NCBI GenBank assembly: GCA_002070115.1
Contig: MWCO01000010.1
Span: 1 to 64,000 of the forward strand
Direction: 5' to 3'
Length of the DNA stretch: 64,000 bases
Source of the DNA: Deltaproteobacteria bacterium ADurb.Bin207
Lineage (GTDB): Bacteria; Myxococcota_A; Polyangia; Polyangiales; Polyangiaceae
Under the pieces are notes generated by a model. That model saw nothing but the letters and a program-made list of their open reading frames with translations, made no database searches and was not told where the DNA came from. Shown piece after piece: positions 28,176-37,254 of this stretch (within the stretch, counting starts at the first letter, position 1; each line of letters begins with the position of its first letter). The position numbers were made by a program, and so were the translations under genes.

Positions 28176-28393
28176 GATAAGATAGACTGAAATGAAACGG
28201 CAGGCACGTTGAAACGGAAGAGAGCATCAATACGCGTGGTTTTCTGCCCTCCCGAGCTGCAGAACAACGAAATACCGAGGTGGACGCCAATCGAGCCATC
28301 CGCTCGCCGGTCATCCGCAACGCCTTTCCCCACTCTCAACACTCCTCTTTTCCCTTTCTCTTTGACCGAGCCCTTGTCATCCTTGCCGAAATC

Positions 28394-30223
28394 ATGGCAT
28401 CGACCTCATCGTTCCTTCCCAGTTGGCCGGCGGACCTTGCGGCAAAAGGTTGGGATCAGCTTGATATCCTTATCATTTCCGGTGATGCCTACGTCGATCA
28501 CCCCGCCTTTGGACCCGCCCTCGTCGCCCGTTGGTTGGAGCACCATGGGTATCGCGTGGGAATGATCGCACAACCTAGATGGGATTCGATCGAGGATATT
28601 TCACGGTTGGGACGTCCGCGGCTATTCGTAGGCGTCAGTGCAGGGAATCTCGATTCCATGCTCAACAAGCTCACTGCCCAGAAAAAAGTACGTTCGACCG
28701 ACGATTACAGTCCGGGCGGTCAACCCGGACTTCGCCCTAACCGAGCCACGGTCGTTTATTCCAATCTTTGTCGTCAGGCTTTTCCTGGATTACCTATTAT
28801 TTTAGGGGGAATTGAAGCTTCTCTTCGCCGTCTGGCCCATTATGATTATTGGTCGGATTCCGTTCGGCGTTCCGTGCTTTTCGATGCGAAAGCCCATCTT
28901 TTGGTGTTTGGGATGGCGGAACGGGCCATCGTGCAAATCGCTCATCGTCTGAATCGAGGCGAAACGGTGGATCAGTTGACGGAAATCCCTGGTACGGCCC
29001 ATCCCCTCGGGAGTCCCAGGCAGTGGAAACATCTCGCGGAAGCTTCGAGTCAACGGCCGGGGGATGGAAAACCTTTGTTATTACCTTCCTTTGAAGAAGT
29101 AAGGGCGGATAAAAAAGCCTTCGCACGGATGGCAAGGCTGGCGCATGCGGAGTCCTCTCCTTATCATGCTCGCTGTCTGTTGCAGCCCCATGGCGACGAA
29201 GCGGTATGGCTCAATCCGCCCGCCTTGCCTCTAAAAACCGAGGAACTGGACCGTCTTTACCGTCTTCCGTTTTGTCGCGCACAACATCCTAGTTATGAAA
29301 AACCGGTACCGGCACTGGCGACGGTTCGTCATTCCTTGGCAGTCGTACGTGGTTGTTTCGGCGGTTGTGCATTTTGCTCGATTGCGGAGCATGAAGGGCG
29401 GATCGTGCAGAGTCGTAGTCCGGATAGCATCCTCGAAGAGGTGCGCTTGCTGGTGAAAGGCAAGGGATTCGACGGAACCCTGACGGACGTGGGGGGGCCG
29501 ACGGCCAATATGTACGGATTACGTTGTAAAAACGAGGCGTTACAACGTGTATGCCGTCGTTCTTCCTGCCTTCACCCGCGTGTTTGCCGTCATTTGGGGA
29601 CCGACGCGGGGCCCTATTTGCATGTATTGCGAGCCCTTCGCAAGGTGCCCGGAGTTCGTCACGTGCTGGTCCAATCGGGGATTCGCCTCGATTTGGCGGA
29701 ACGTTCTCCCGCTTTCGTTCAGGAGTTGGCGCAATTCCATACGGGAGGACAGCTTTCCGTAGCGCCGGAACACTGTCAATCCCATGTTCTTCAAGCGATG
29801 CGAAAACCATCGATCGAGTGCTACGAACGATTCGCCCGCATCTTCGACAATGCAAGCCAACGGGCAGGAAAAAAGCAGTATCTCATTCCCTATTGGGTCG
29901 TCGGGCATCCGGGAGATACGCTCGCGGATGTCGTCGAACTCGCCCTTTACCTTCAGCGCCATGGGCTTCGTCCTCGACAAGTGCAGGAGTTCATTCCCAC
30001 CCCCATGTCCGTGGCTACAGCCATGTATTACACGGGAATTGACCCTTCCACGGGCAAGCCCGTAGCGGTGGAGCGGGATTTGCGTCGCAAGCGCGCCATG
30101 AAATCGCTGTTGCTGTATTGGGATTCAAAGCATTGGCCGATGGCCAGGGAGGCTCTGGTGCTGGCAGGACGCTCCGAACTTATTGGGGTCCTTGTGCCGA
30201 AAGGGCCTCGAAAGCGACGATGA
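28394..30223 (+). CDS. ygiQ: YgiQ-family radical SAM protein
   Basis: About 609 residues from the ATG at 28394. N-terminal B12-binding-like part: LDILIISGDAYVDHPAFGPA, ARWLEHHGYRVGMIAQPRW, RLFVGVSAGNLDSMLNKLTA. The radical SAM cluster motif is VRGCFGGCAFCSIAEHEGR (CxxxCxxC), followed by LTDVGGPTANMYGL and SVAPEHCQSHVLQAMRKP. This is the UPF0313/YgiQ family, found across bacteria, with no settled reaction. The longer frame (from 28280) lacks similarity and is ignored. A 218-base divergent region separates it from the Cys-rich lipoprotein, and it converges with the DUF362 gene 19 bases away. Confidence 0.92.
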   Translation: MASTSSFLPSWPADLAAKGWDQLDILIISGDAYVDHPAFGPALVARWLEHHGYRVGMIAQPRWDSIEDISRLGRPRLFVGVSAGNLDSMLNKLTAQKKVRSTDDYSPGGQPGLRPNRATVVYSNLCRQAFPGLPIILGGIEASLRRLAHYDYWSDSVRRSVLFDAKAHLLVFGMAERAIVQIAHRLNRGETVDQLTEIPGTAHPLGSPRQWKHLAEASSQRPGDGKPLLLPSFEEVRADKKAFARMARLAHAESSPYHARCLLQPHGDEAVWLNPPALPLKTEELDRLYRLPFCRAQHPSYEKPVPALATVRHSLAVVRGCFGGCAFCSIAEHEGRIVQSRSPDSILEEVRLLVKGKGFDGTLTDVGGPTANMYGLRCKNEALQRVCRRSSCLHPRVCRHLGTDAGPYLHVLRALRKVPGVRHVLVQSGIRLDLAERSPAFVQELAQFHTGGQLSVAPEHCQSHVLQAMRKPSIECYERFARIFDNASQRAGKKQYLIPYWVVGHPGDTLADVVELALYLQRHGLRPRQVQEFIPTPMSVATAMYYTGIDPSTGKPVAVERDLRRKRAMKSLLLYWDSKHWPMAREALVLAGRSELIGVLVPKGPRKRR

Positions 30224-30242
30224 CGGGTGCGTTATCGGCGGC

Positions 30243-32963
30243 TTATTGGCCCATCCACGTGAGCAACTTGGAAAGAGCCCGGTTGGCGCGGGTGCGGTGC
30301 CCCTCGGGCGTCAAAAAAATCGCTTGCTGAATGGGAACAAGGGCGGCGCGAACCGCATGAAGCACCTTCGAGCGCGAAAGCAGCGGAAATTGATTCGAAT
30401 CCATATAAGCCGTGGAAAGATAAAATAGATTCCCGAAGGTGTGGTTGGCATCCAACCCGAAGTTGGTGGCCAACGCCAGGGTCATGGGAACGTTGAGCCA
30501 GGGATGATAGAGGGTCGCGTCGCCCACCAGATCGATGGCTGGTTTGCCAAAGGCTTTGAGAGCGAGCTTCATATAGGGGCTTATTTTGGGATCCATCCCC
30601 ATCTTCGAGGCTCCCACCCAATCGACGGCTACGAGATCGGAGCCCGCGAGGAGGGTATGCGTGGGGTTGGGCTCGGCGTCGGCAAAAATGCCAAAAGGAC
30701 CATCGGCGCTTAGCCACGCATCGATCAGCCCAAAATGGACAGGATAGGCACGCAGGAATTCAATCGTGGGCGCATAGATACCCCGCCCACAATGATATTC
30801 TTTGAACTTATCCGCGAGGCACAAAGCGCCGTATATGTTTTTGATGGTGAGCGTATAATAGGCATAGCAATGCGTCTTGTTCTTGGCGAAGGAGATGCGA
30901 AAATCAGCGTTGCGCCAGGTATCCGCAACCGGATGATACCCCAGGGCTGGCCCAAAGTGCTGAAATTGCTGCGTATCGGTCGTCAAGTCCACCACCTCGT
31001 ACCCTCGGCTTCCATCAATGGCGTATCCTAAATAGCTCGCGACTTCCCTTACGCTTCGATGGGCGAAGTATTGCCCATAGGTGCTCTGGGCTTCGACCAC
31101 TGAAATCCGCGAATAACCAGCGGCGCGAAGCTGCCGTACGAGTTCCTCCACCAAGGCCGGATCCGTATAGGTCGACCGATCATGTTTGTTGTACGCAAAC
31201 ATGAAATTCGGTTTGATGACCACGGAGAACTTGCTTTTCTCCTTGCCCCCAGCCACCCGTACCTTCTCAATTTCCGTCCAAAATCCACTATCTTGCAAAG
31301 CACGGGTCAAGGCTGCGACAGGATCGGAGTCCCGAATGGAAGCTACCGTCACTCGATCCGTGCGGTCCACGGGCTCCCGACGGAGCGTATCCATGGCTTC
31401 TTCCAACGCAAGGCAGGAGTCTCCGGAAGGGTCCTGTACGCGAATGAGTCGTCGCTGAAACACCGCGGTAGGGAATTGGTCGTTGCGAATATCGAGCAGG
31501 GGTTCCCCCACGCGCTGGAAAAGACGCGATGCATTCGTTTCGCTGAGATCGGTGATGGTGATTCCATCGGGGCGAATATCGAGATCTTTGGAAGCAAAAC
31601 GACTGATGAGCGCGCCCACGAAAGCATCCAAACGGTCTTTGCCCCAGTATTCACGTTCATTACGCAGCGTGCTCGTATGGAATTGTACGCGAGCCGTTCG
31701 ACCAGGACGCAACGCGCAAATATAACCGTACAATAACGTGGGTTCTCGTACGTTACGGACGGTAGAATCCTCGGCTTCTCCGAAGGCGGTGGCGGTATCG
31801 ACTTGCCAACGGCGTGTCGCACCTACCGTTATTTCCATGGTTCCCGTTACCGAAGAGACCGTGTGCGGCACGATTTCGAAGCCAAATTGTGCTTCGGACG
31901 GCAGCATGCGGCGAAGCGTCTCCCGGATGCGATAACTCAACCGATCGAGGGCCTCGGAATGAATGCGGAAGGGGAAAGGAGCGAGTGGATGGGGTTTGGC
32001 GTGAAATTGCAATTGGATGTTCGCCTGACCTGCCACGAGACCTGTGGCCGCTTGCAGTTCGGAAAAAGAAACCACCGGATGCGTGGTCAGGTCATAAATC
32101 GGGCCATCGTAGGTCAAGATTCCGCCCCTCACATCCACGGTCTGCTTCAGCCTTCTGGCGCTCACGGCAAAAAACTGAGGCGCGTGATCCGGGTCTCCGA
32201 TCATCAAGAGAACGTCACAGAACGTTTCCCCGTCTCCCCAAGGAAAATCCGGTGTGTGGATGCCCGAGACGAGAAAGAATGGCTCACGCCCGGTTCCATC
32301 GAACACTTCCCCTTGCAACACGACATTTTGGTAAGAAGCGTCGTAGACGGGGTTGATATCGGCAAGGTAGATGTCGCGTACTTGCCCGAAAGCAAAGGAT
32401 AAAAACGCGATTTTCGCCGCCAGGGCCTGACCGAAATGGGGATTGCCGGTGACGTGAAGAGAACGCAAAAAACCGGGCATCGTCGATAGCGGAAAATAGA
32501 CCTGCCCAGCACCGAACACCGCCCCCTGATCATCGTCGCCCTCGTAGATCATGGTGAAAAGGGTCGTCATATCCTCAAGGACATCGAACCCGGGATCGTC
32601 GCTAAGGTGCTTGACTCCACGAAGGAAATAGCGTTTGCCCGATGAATCGGAGAACCGTGCCTCGTACACCATTTGTCGAGCGCCCGTTCTGGGATTCACG
32701 ACGAACACGTTGAACACACCGTCTTGCATGACCATGGCCTGGCCGACGGACGACAGATCGATGGTTCCTTCGAGTTGTGCTGCATGATCGGGTTGTTCGA
32801 GGAACGCTCGAAGCTGTTGGACCACGAGCCGTGCGTGCATCGTAAGGCGCGTGCCTTGAGCTTCCCCATGCACGCGTCCTTGCACGGGATCGGATTGCCC
32901 GATTCCGATCCACCCTGTCAACGACTCATCCAGCGTCATCCCGATGTGATCGTAAGAACTCAA
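30243..32963 (-). CDS. Fusion: GMC-oxidoreductase-associated beta domain plus DUF362
   Basis: 906 residues. The start is TTG at 32963, supported by AAGGAGG (CCTCCTT at 32969-32975) 5 bases upstream. Residues 1-230 (GTIDLSSVGQAMVMQDGVFN, ARQMVYEARFSDSSGKRYFL, KHLSDDPGFDVLEDMTTLF) resemble the accessory domain found between GMC/cholesterol-oxidase and esterase modules of actinobacteria and myxobacteria. A middle region of about 350 residues is not recognised. The last 300 residues are DUF362: FSVVIKPNFMFAYNKHD, GYSRISVVEAQSTYG, SFAKNKTHCYAYYTLTIKN then IYGALCLADKFKEYH, and SDLVAVDWVGASKMGMDP. No signal peptide or oxidoreductase domain is present. A lipid or sterol link is inference from the N-terminal domain. 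Confidence 0.75.
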   Translation of the reverse strand: MSSYDHIGMTLDESLTGWIGIGQSDPVQGRVHGEAQGTRLTMHARLVVQQLRAFLEQPDHAAQLEGTIDLSSVGQAMVMQDGVFNVFVVNPRTGARQMVYEARFSDSSGKRYFLRGVKHLSDDPGFDVLEDMTTLFTMIYEGDDDQGAVFGAGQVYFPLSTMPGFLRSLHVTGNPHFGQALAAKIAFLSFAFGQVRDIYLADINPVYDASYQNVVLQGEVFDGTGREPFFLVSGIHTPDFPWGDGETFCDVLLMIGDPDHAPQFFAVSARRLKQTVDVRGGILTYDGPIYDLTTHPVVSFSELQAATGLVAGQANIQLQFHAKPHPLAPFPFRIHSEALDRLSYRIRETLRRMLPSEAQFGFEIVPHTVSSVTGTMEITVGATRRWQVDTATAFGEAEDSTVRNVREPTLLYGYICALRPGRTARVQFHTSTLRNEREYWGKDRLDAFVGALISRFASKDLDIRPDGITITDLSETNASRLFQRVGEPLLDIRNDQFPTAVFQRRLIRVQDPSGDSCLALEEAMDTLRREPVDRTDRVTVASIRDSDPVAALTRALQDSGFWTEIEKVRVAGGKEKSKFSVVIKPNFMFAYNKHDRSTYTDPALVEELVRQLRAAGYSRISVVEAQSTYGQYFAHRSVREVASYLGYAIDGSRGYEVVDLTTDTQQFQHFGPALGYHPVADTWRNADFRISFAKNKTHCYAYYTLTIKNIYGALCLADKFKEYHCGRGIYAPTIEFLRAYPVHFGLIDAWLSADGPFGIFADAEPNPTHTLLAGSDLVAVDWVGASKMGMDPKISPYMKLALKAFGKPAIDLVGDATLYHPWLNVPMTLALATNFGLDANHTFGNLFYLSTAYMDSNQFPLLSRSKVLHAVRAALVPIQQAIFLTPEGHRTRANRALSKLLTWMGQ

Positions 32964-33101
32964 CGCCGCCTCCTTGCTCCCGTTGGCGTAACCCGCGCGG
33001 GCGTAGTGTCCACGGACGAACGAGTGTGGTCAACGGCGAAGACGATATGGCGGGTCAACAAGCGTGGACGATAATCAATCGCCCTGCATCGACGACGGGA
33101 A

Positions 33102-34841
33102 TCAATCCCAGCGGGAGGTGATGGTGAGGGAAAACGATCGGATGATGCCGGTAGATCCGGTTTTCGTGTCGACCGCGCGGACGGTCCAAACGCCATTGGC
33201 GGATTCGTCGCCCGGGAATCCTTCCACGGGCAGAGAGTCGAAGAAGATCTCGTTCACACCTTGTTTTTTGTCGAATACAACGACCTCGGTTCCTTCGGGA
33301 TTGATGACGGAGACAACGAGATCGCTCGGGCGCTCATGGGTAATATGCAGGTCGAGGGCGACATCGGTGCTGACGGTCGTCAAACCATACGCAACAATCG
33401 TTGCATCCGCGCCGTTGGGGTTGGCATCGGGAATGGGAAGGTTGGGACGACTGACGAAACGTCCTCGCATCCATGCGGGATTGCACATGAAACCGCCAGC
33501 GCAAACGAAGCCTGTTCCCTCGGGGCATGGTTCTTGGTCGGAACACTCTGTCCCATTGACGGGATGCTCGTCTTTGCTTGTATCGATGCATCGCCCTTTT
33601 TCCAATTCTTCGGCAACGCCCGTGCATGACAACTCGCCCGCGCAGTGTTCATCCTGCTTGCAAGGTCGCATTTCGGAACCCCAGAACACCTTGCATTCCA
33701 AGATATCGGAGTCATTGATGGTCGCCACGGGCTGCACGGTTCCAAAGTCGAAGATCAGACCGAAGGAATTGTCCCCTGCCCCCAATTCTACGCTCGTGTA
33801 GGGCTTGCGATGGCTCGCATCCCACAATTGGGTTTGGTAAACGATACCGCCATCGGCCGCGGCGAAAGCTTCATCGATCGATGAGACTTCCGAATGAGCG
33901 GAGCTTTTGACGGCGGCGATGACTTGTTGTTGTTCCAAGGGCGACAAGACATCGGATTGGGAAAGAACACGCTGTTCGAGAACGACAACCGCACCGGGAC
34001 GATTCCAGATATCTGGATAGGTGGTTCCAAAGACGCATGTGGTATCGAGCGTTTTGTCGATGAGTTCGCGACCGCAGGCCGGAAGATAAGAGGAAGAGAA
34101 TTCCTCGAAGCTGGCGCATACATCGGAGGGTGCCGAGCTTTGCGCACATAGTTTTTCCCATGCGGACGCCACTTGTTCGGGAGTCGTGCAAGCCTCGATG
34201 AGGTCTTGGCGCGTCATGGTGCTGACATCTTCTGTCGAACTGTTTTCTTTCGCCTCCACGCAAGCGAGGATCGCATTGGCAATATCGGCGTGACAGTCGG
34301 TAACGACAGGTTCGGGTTTGGCTTCGGGCGAGCAGTCCCCAGACAGGCATGTGGCTTGGAGCCGGAAGTTTCCACGGCCTCGGCCATCATACGTCCCCAC
34401 CACGACGAGATACTCGCCGGCGACATGAAACGAGTGCTCCGTGATACGCGACAGCCTTCCCCACCCCGTATCGTCGTCGAAGCCCAGCGCTGTGGTCCCA
34501 TAACCACCCGACGATGTCTTTGGACCGTACACATAAAGCGTCGTGTCGAGGTTGCGGCTAGACCCTTTTTGTGTGACCTCCAAGGTCACGCTAGCCCCCG
34601 CACGGACGTGAAGGTGCCAGCCATAGAACTGAAGGTCTTCGTCGAACGCGGCGGATACTGCGTTTTCAGGTCCGAAGCCGAGTTCTCCCTTGTCGATGAT
34701 ACGTTCAGCGACATCCATTTTTCCATCGGCCGGAGGAGCAACAGGCTCGCCTTTGTCTGAAGATTCTGTCGTATCCACCGTGGAGCTGCAGGCGGCGATC
34801 AAAGAAATCAAAGACACGAAAAGAAACGAACGCTTGAGCAT
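33102..34841 (-). CDS. Lipoprotein with PPC-like and C-terminal P-domain, no protease
   Basis: 579 residues from the ATG at 34841, which has AAGGAG upstream. MLKRSFLFVSLISLIAACSS is a clear lipoprotein signal. Residues about 50-145 form a pre-peptidase C-terminal-like beta domain (FYGWHLHVRAGASVTLEVTQ, HSFHVAGEYLVVVGTYDGRG). The centre is helical with scattered Cys, followed by a disulfide-rich unit (CKQDEHCAGELSCTGV, ECSDQEPCPEGTGFVC). The last 110 residues are a proprotein-convertase P-domain (STDVALDLHITHERPSDLVV, GVWTVRAVDTKTGSTGII). P-domains normally follow a subtilisin-type protease; no catalytic domain is present. It probably acts as a surface or adhesion protein. It lies upstream of the DUF362 gene on the same strand (138-base gap). 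Confidence 0.82.
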   Translation of the reverse strand: MLKRSFLFVSLISLIAACSSTVDTTESSDKGEPVAPPADGKMDVAERIIDKGELGFGPENAVSAAFDEDLQFYGWHLHVRAGASVTLEVTQKGSSRNLDTTLYVYGPKTSSGGYGTTALGFDDDTGWGRLSRITEHSFHVAGEYLVVVGTYDGRGRGNFRLQATCLSGDCSPEAKPEPVVTDCHADIANAILACVEAKENSSTEDVSTMTRQDLIEACTTPEQVASAWEKLCAQSSAPSDVCASFEEFSSSYLPACGRELIDKTLDTTCVFGTTYPDIWNRPGAVVVLEQRVLSQSDVLSPLEQQQVIAAVKSSAHSEVSSIDEAFAAADGGIVYQTQLWDASHRKPYTSVELGAGDNSFGLIFDFGTVQPVATINDSDILECKVFWGSEMRPCKQDEHCAGELSCTGVAEELEKGRCIDTSKDEHPVNGTECSDQEPCPEGTGFVCAGGFMCNPAWMRGRFVSRPNLPIPDANPNGADATIVAYGLTTVSTDVALDLHITHERPSDLVVSVINPEGTEVVVFDKKQGVNEIFFDSLPVEGFPGDESANGVWTVRAVDTKTGSTGIIRSFSLTITSRWD

Positions 34842-35034
34842 GTCAAAACTACTCCTTGCTATCCAGACCGTCCGGCTAGCATGCGAAACGCTCATGAGCA
34901 ACCGCCGTTCGACCACTTTTCGATGGGAAGTTAAACGAGACAGAATATCGACCCGATCACGGAAGAACACCGTCCCGGCAAGCGTATACATGCTAGGATT
35001 CATGAGCTTTTCATTCTAGGTGGACATGGGATCC

Positions 35035-35583
35035 ATGATGAACACGACCTACCTTACTTCACGATCACGTCGAACTGCCGGATGGGCCTGTCGAATCGCT
35101 GGCGGGCTGCTGGCTTTCACCCTTGTCCTCACCGCGGTGTCATGTGCCAAAAAACCCACCTTGCAGTTGCACCATGCGCAAATTTCCCACGTGAGTCCGA
35201 TGGGGGTCGTGGCGAACGTGGTGGTCAAGGTTAACAACAGCAACAGTTTCGACATTCAAGTTCGGAACATGTACGCCCAAACGACGTTGGCAGGGCACTT
35301 TCAACTTCCCCCGATCAACATTCAACCGAATATCTGGCTTCCCGCCAAGGAAACCACCTACGTTACGACACCGGTTACGATTCCATGGACAATGATTCCG
35401 GGGGTAATGATGACCACGTTGGGAAACGAATACATCAGTTACCAGGTTCAAGGATACGCTGATGTCACCGCCACGCGGTCACTTGGGGTGAAGGTCAACA
35501 ATGAGCCGTTGAACGAACAAGGGCTGATTCCCAGAGAAATGATGCTTCAAGCTGCTCGACCCACGCTTCCCAATCTTCGCTAA
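35035..35583 (+). CDS. LEA14-like (WHy domain) lipoprotein
   Basis: About 182 residues. A basic start, a hydrophobic segment (IAGGLLAFTLVLTAVSC) and Cys form a lipobox. The mature part KKPTLQLHHAQISHVSPMGV, VVVKVNNSNSFDIQVRNMYA and TPVTIPWTMIPGV matches the LEA type-2/WHy fold seen in bacterial desiccation-linked lipoproteins. Several in-frame starts exist (GTG 35020, ATG 35026, 35035, 35038); AGGTGG at 35018-35023 best serves 35035. It is divergent from the P-domain lipoprotein and is followed 122 bases later by the Cys-rich membrane protein. Probably anchored in the envelope; molecular role unknown. Confidence 0.8.
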   Translation: MMNTTYLTSRSRRTAGWACRIAGGLLAFTLVLTAVSCAKKPTLQLHHAQISHVSPMGVVANVVVKVNNSNSFDIQVRNMYAQTTLAGHFQLPPINIQPNIWLPAKETTYVTTPVTIPWTMIPGVMMTTLGNEYISYQVQGYADVTATRSLGVKVNNEPLNEQGLIPREMMLQAARPTLPNLR

Positions 35584-35705
35584 CAGCATCTTCCGCAATC
35601 TTTTTTTCCGAAGCCCGACGCCACATCGAGTGCAATCGTCTATGGTCCCTTCCTACAAGATGTGTTGATCATTACCACCAAAGGCCCCTGGGAGAATGAC
35701 CGCTC

Positions 35706-36116
35706 ATGCCGAACCCGAAGTCGTCGACCAAAGACATCATCATCAACGTCCTCATCTTGGCCGTCGCGGGTGGAGTGCTTGCTTGGCGCTACAACGACTG
35801 CAAACAAAAAGAAAAGCAGGCTGAGCAAGCGGCCCAGCAAGCCCGCGCCCACGAAGAAAAAGAACGAACGCAACGCACGAACGCATGCCTGAAACTCGTG
35901 CCCGAGACACAGCAAAATGACTGCACACAATGCACATGCACCAAGTGCGTCGATGTGGTCGAAGCATGCGAGGCGGACAAGCAATGTAGAACCATGTCCG
36001 TCGACACGTTACTCAAAGATGGCGGTCCCCCGTCCGACGATCCATCGCGCATCCGGTACGAAAACCGCGCCAAGTGCATGCTGACCGAATGCCACGACGC
36101 ATGCGCCAAAAAATGA
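35706..36116 (+). CDS. Single-pass membrane protein, coiled coil plus Cys-rich tail
   Basis: 136 residues. An N-terminal membrane anchor (IIINVLILAVAGGVLAW) is followed by a charged coiled coil (KQKEKQAEQAAQQARAHEEK) and a tail with nine cysteines (NACLKLVPE, NDCTQCTCTKCVDVVEACEA, KQCRTM, KCMLTECHDACAKK). The Cys spacing suggests disulfides, so the tail is probably periplasmic. Not a family I recognise. The stop overlaps the start of the next gene by 4 bases (ATGA at 36113-36116), so the two are co-translated and may act together. Confidence 0.7.
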   Translation: MPNPKSSTKDIIINVLILAVAGGVLAWRYNDCKQKEKQAEQAAQQARAHEEKERTQRTNACLKLVPETQQNDCTQCTCTKCVDVVEACEADKQCRTMSVDTLLKDGGPPSDDPSRIRYENRAKCMLTECHDACAKK

Positions 36117-37126
36117 ATTTTTCCGATAGGTTACAGGAGGCCGTCGGAGGTTACCCACCGCTATTCGACCGCGACATATCCGTCGACAACGTGGATCCAC
36201 GGCGTTCGTGTTTGCAGCCTGTCTACCAGCGCTTTCGCGATGCATCCCATCGTCTCGCCCTACCTCCCGATCGCGGAGAATGGCTGGACTTCGAGAGCGG
36301 CAGAAAACCCATGCTTCGTCTTGTTCTCGACTCCGCCGAGTACCGTCGATTGCTGCAGCATAGCCGTGACTTCGGATGGGTAACTGCTTTGGTGGACCGT
36401 TCGAGCAGCCACGAGAAAAGTTCGGTGGATCCATCGAGGAAGACCATTCTGCTGGGAAGAGAGATCCAAACTGTCAAGGAGGCGGCGCGACTCGATAGCG
36501 AACTGCTTGATGGCAGAGTGACCATCGACGAATGGCAAACGCTTGGGCGCCGGTTCGGAGAGCTGCTGGGCTACCCGTCGTGCTGTGTCGAGCACTTCAT
36601 TTCGCTTCCACCGAACGCGTCCAACGAGCAGGTGATTCGCAGCATCGCTGTTCGATCGAAACGGTTCGAACCATGGCTCAATAACCTCACCATGTCGGCC
36701 TATCACGCGATCTGTTGGTTCCCTTGTCGTTATGACTGCGACGCATCGCTGCGCATTGCTCGACATGTCGACGGATTGCTACGAACCTCCTGTAGTTCAA
36801 ACCATTACCATCGCGTCCAGCATTTCCTGTCCATGCCCAGATTGGTGTTCGATGAACGTCGGCAATTGCTCTTCGGAGGAGCGGTCCAGCACCATGGGCG
36901 CGTGCATTACCATTCGGTATATTCGCTGTTTTCGTTCGACTTCCAACCGTCTTTCGTGTGGACGGATTGGCTATTTTTCATCGATGTGGTGATGCATTTT
37001 CAGCAAGCCGATTGGTTCGAGCATCATGATCCACTGATGGTGATTGGCAAAAAAGATGCTACGACGGTTGAGTTTCGCTGCCACCGGTCTCCGACCTGGA
37101 TGCCCTTTGGATGGCAAGATGGGTAG
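36113..37126 (+). CDS. DUF483-like protein with GYPSCC motif
   Basis: 337 residues. The central motif GELLGYPSCCVEHFISLP is followed about 50 residues later by AICWFPCRYDCDASLRIARH. The combination LGYPxCCxxxF plus PCxxxCxxS/A is characteristic of DUF483-type proteins and suggests a Cys-ligated metal or redox site. The C-terminal half is rich in His and aromatic residues (HHGRVHYHSVYSLFSFDFQP, VWTDWLFFIDVVMHFQQADW). No signal peptide or membrane span; cytoplasmic. Translationally coupled to the Cys-rich membrane protein upstream. The reaction is unknown, and the family assignment rests on the Cys motifs alone. Confidence 0.65.
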   Translation: MNFSDRLQEAVGGYPPLFDRDISVDNVDPRRSCLQPVYQRFRDASHRLALPPDRGEWLDFESGRKPMLRLVLDSAEYRRLLQHSRDFGWVTALVDRSSSHEKSSVDPSRKTILLGREIQTVKEAARLDSELLDGRVTIDEWQTLGRRFGELLGYPSCCVEHFISLPPNASNEQVIRSIAVRSKRFEPWLNNLTMSAYHAICWFPCRYDCDASLRIARHVDGLLRTSCSSNHYHRVQHFLSMPRLVFDERRQLLFGGAVQHHGRVHYHSVYSLFSFDFQPSFVWTDWLFFIDVVMHFQQADWFEHHDPLMVIGKKDATTVEFRCHRSPTWMPFGWQDG

Positions 37127-37254
37127 ACCCACGCTTCGAGATATCCGAACCTTGCGTCGATCCTGCCGCTGAGGCTATGGGTATTGAGCCTTTGTGATGG
37201 CCCATATCCTCACGGATATGCTTACGGACCCGGCTGGAGGGAAGCGTATTTCTC

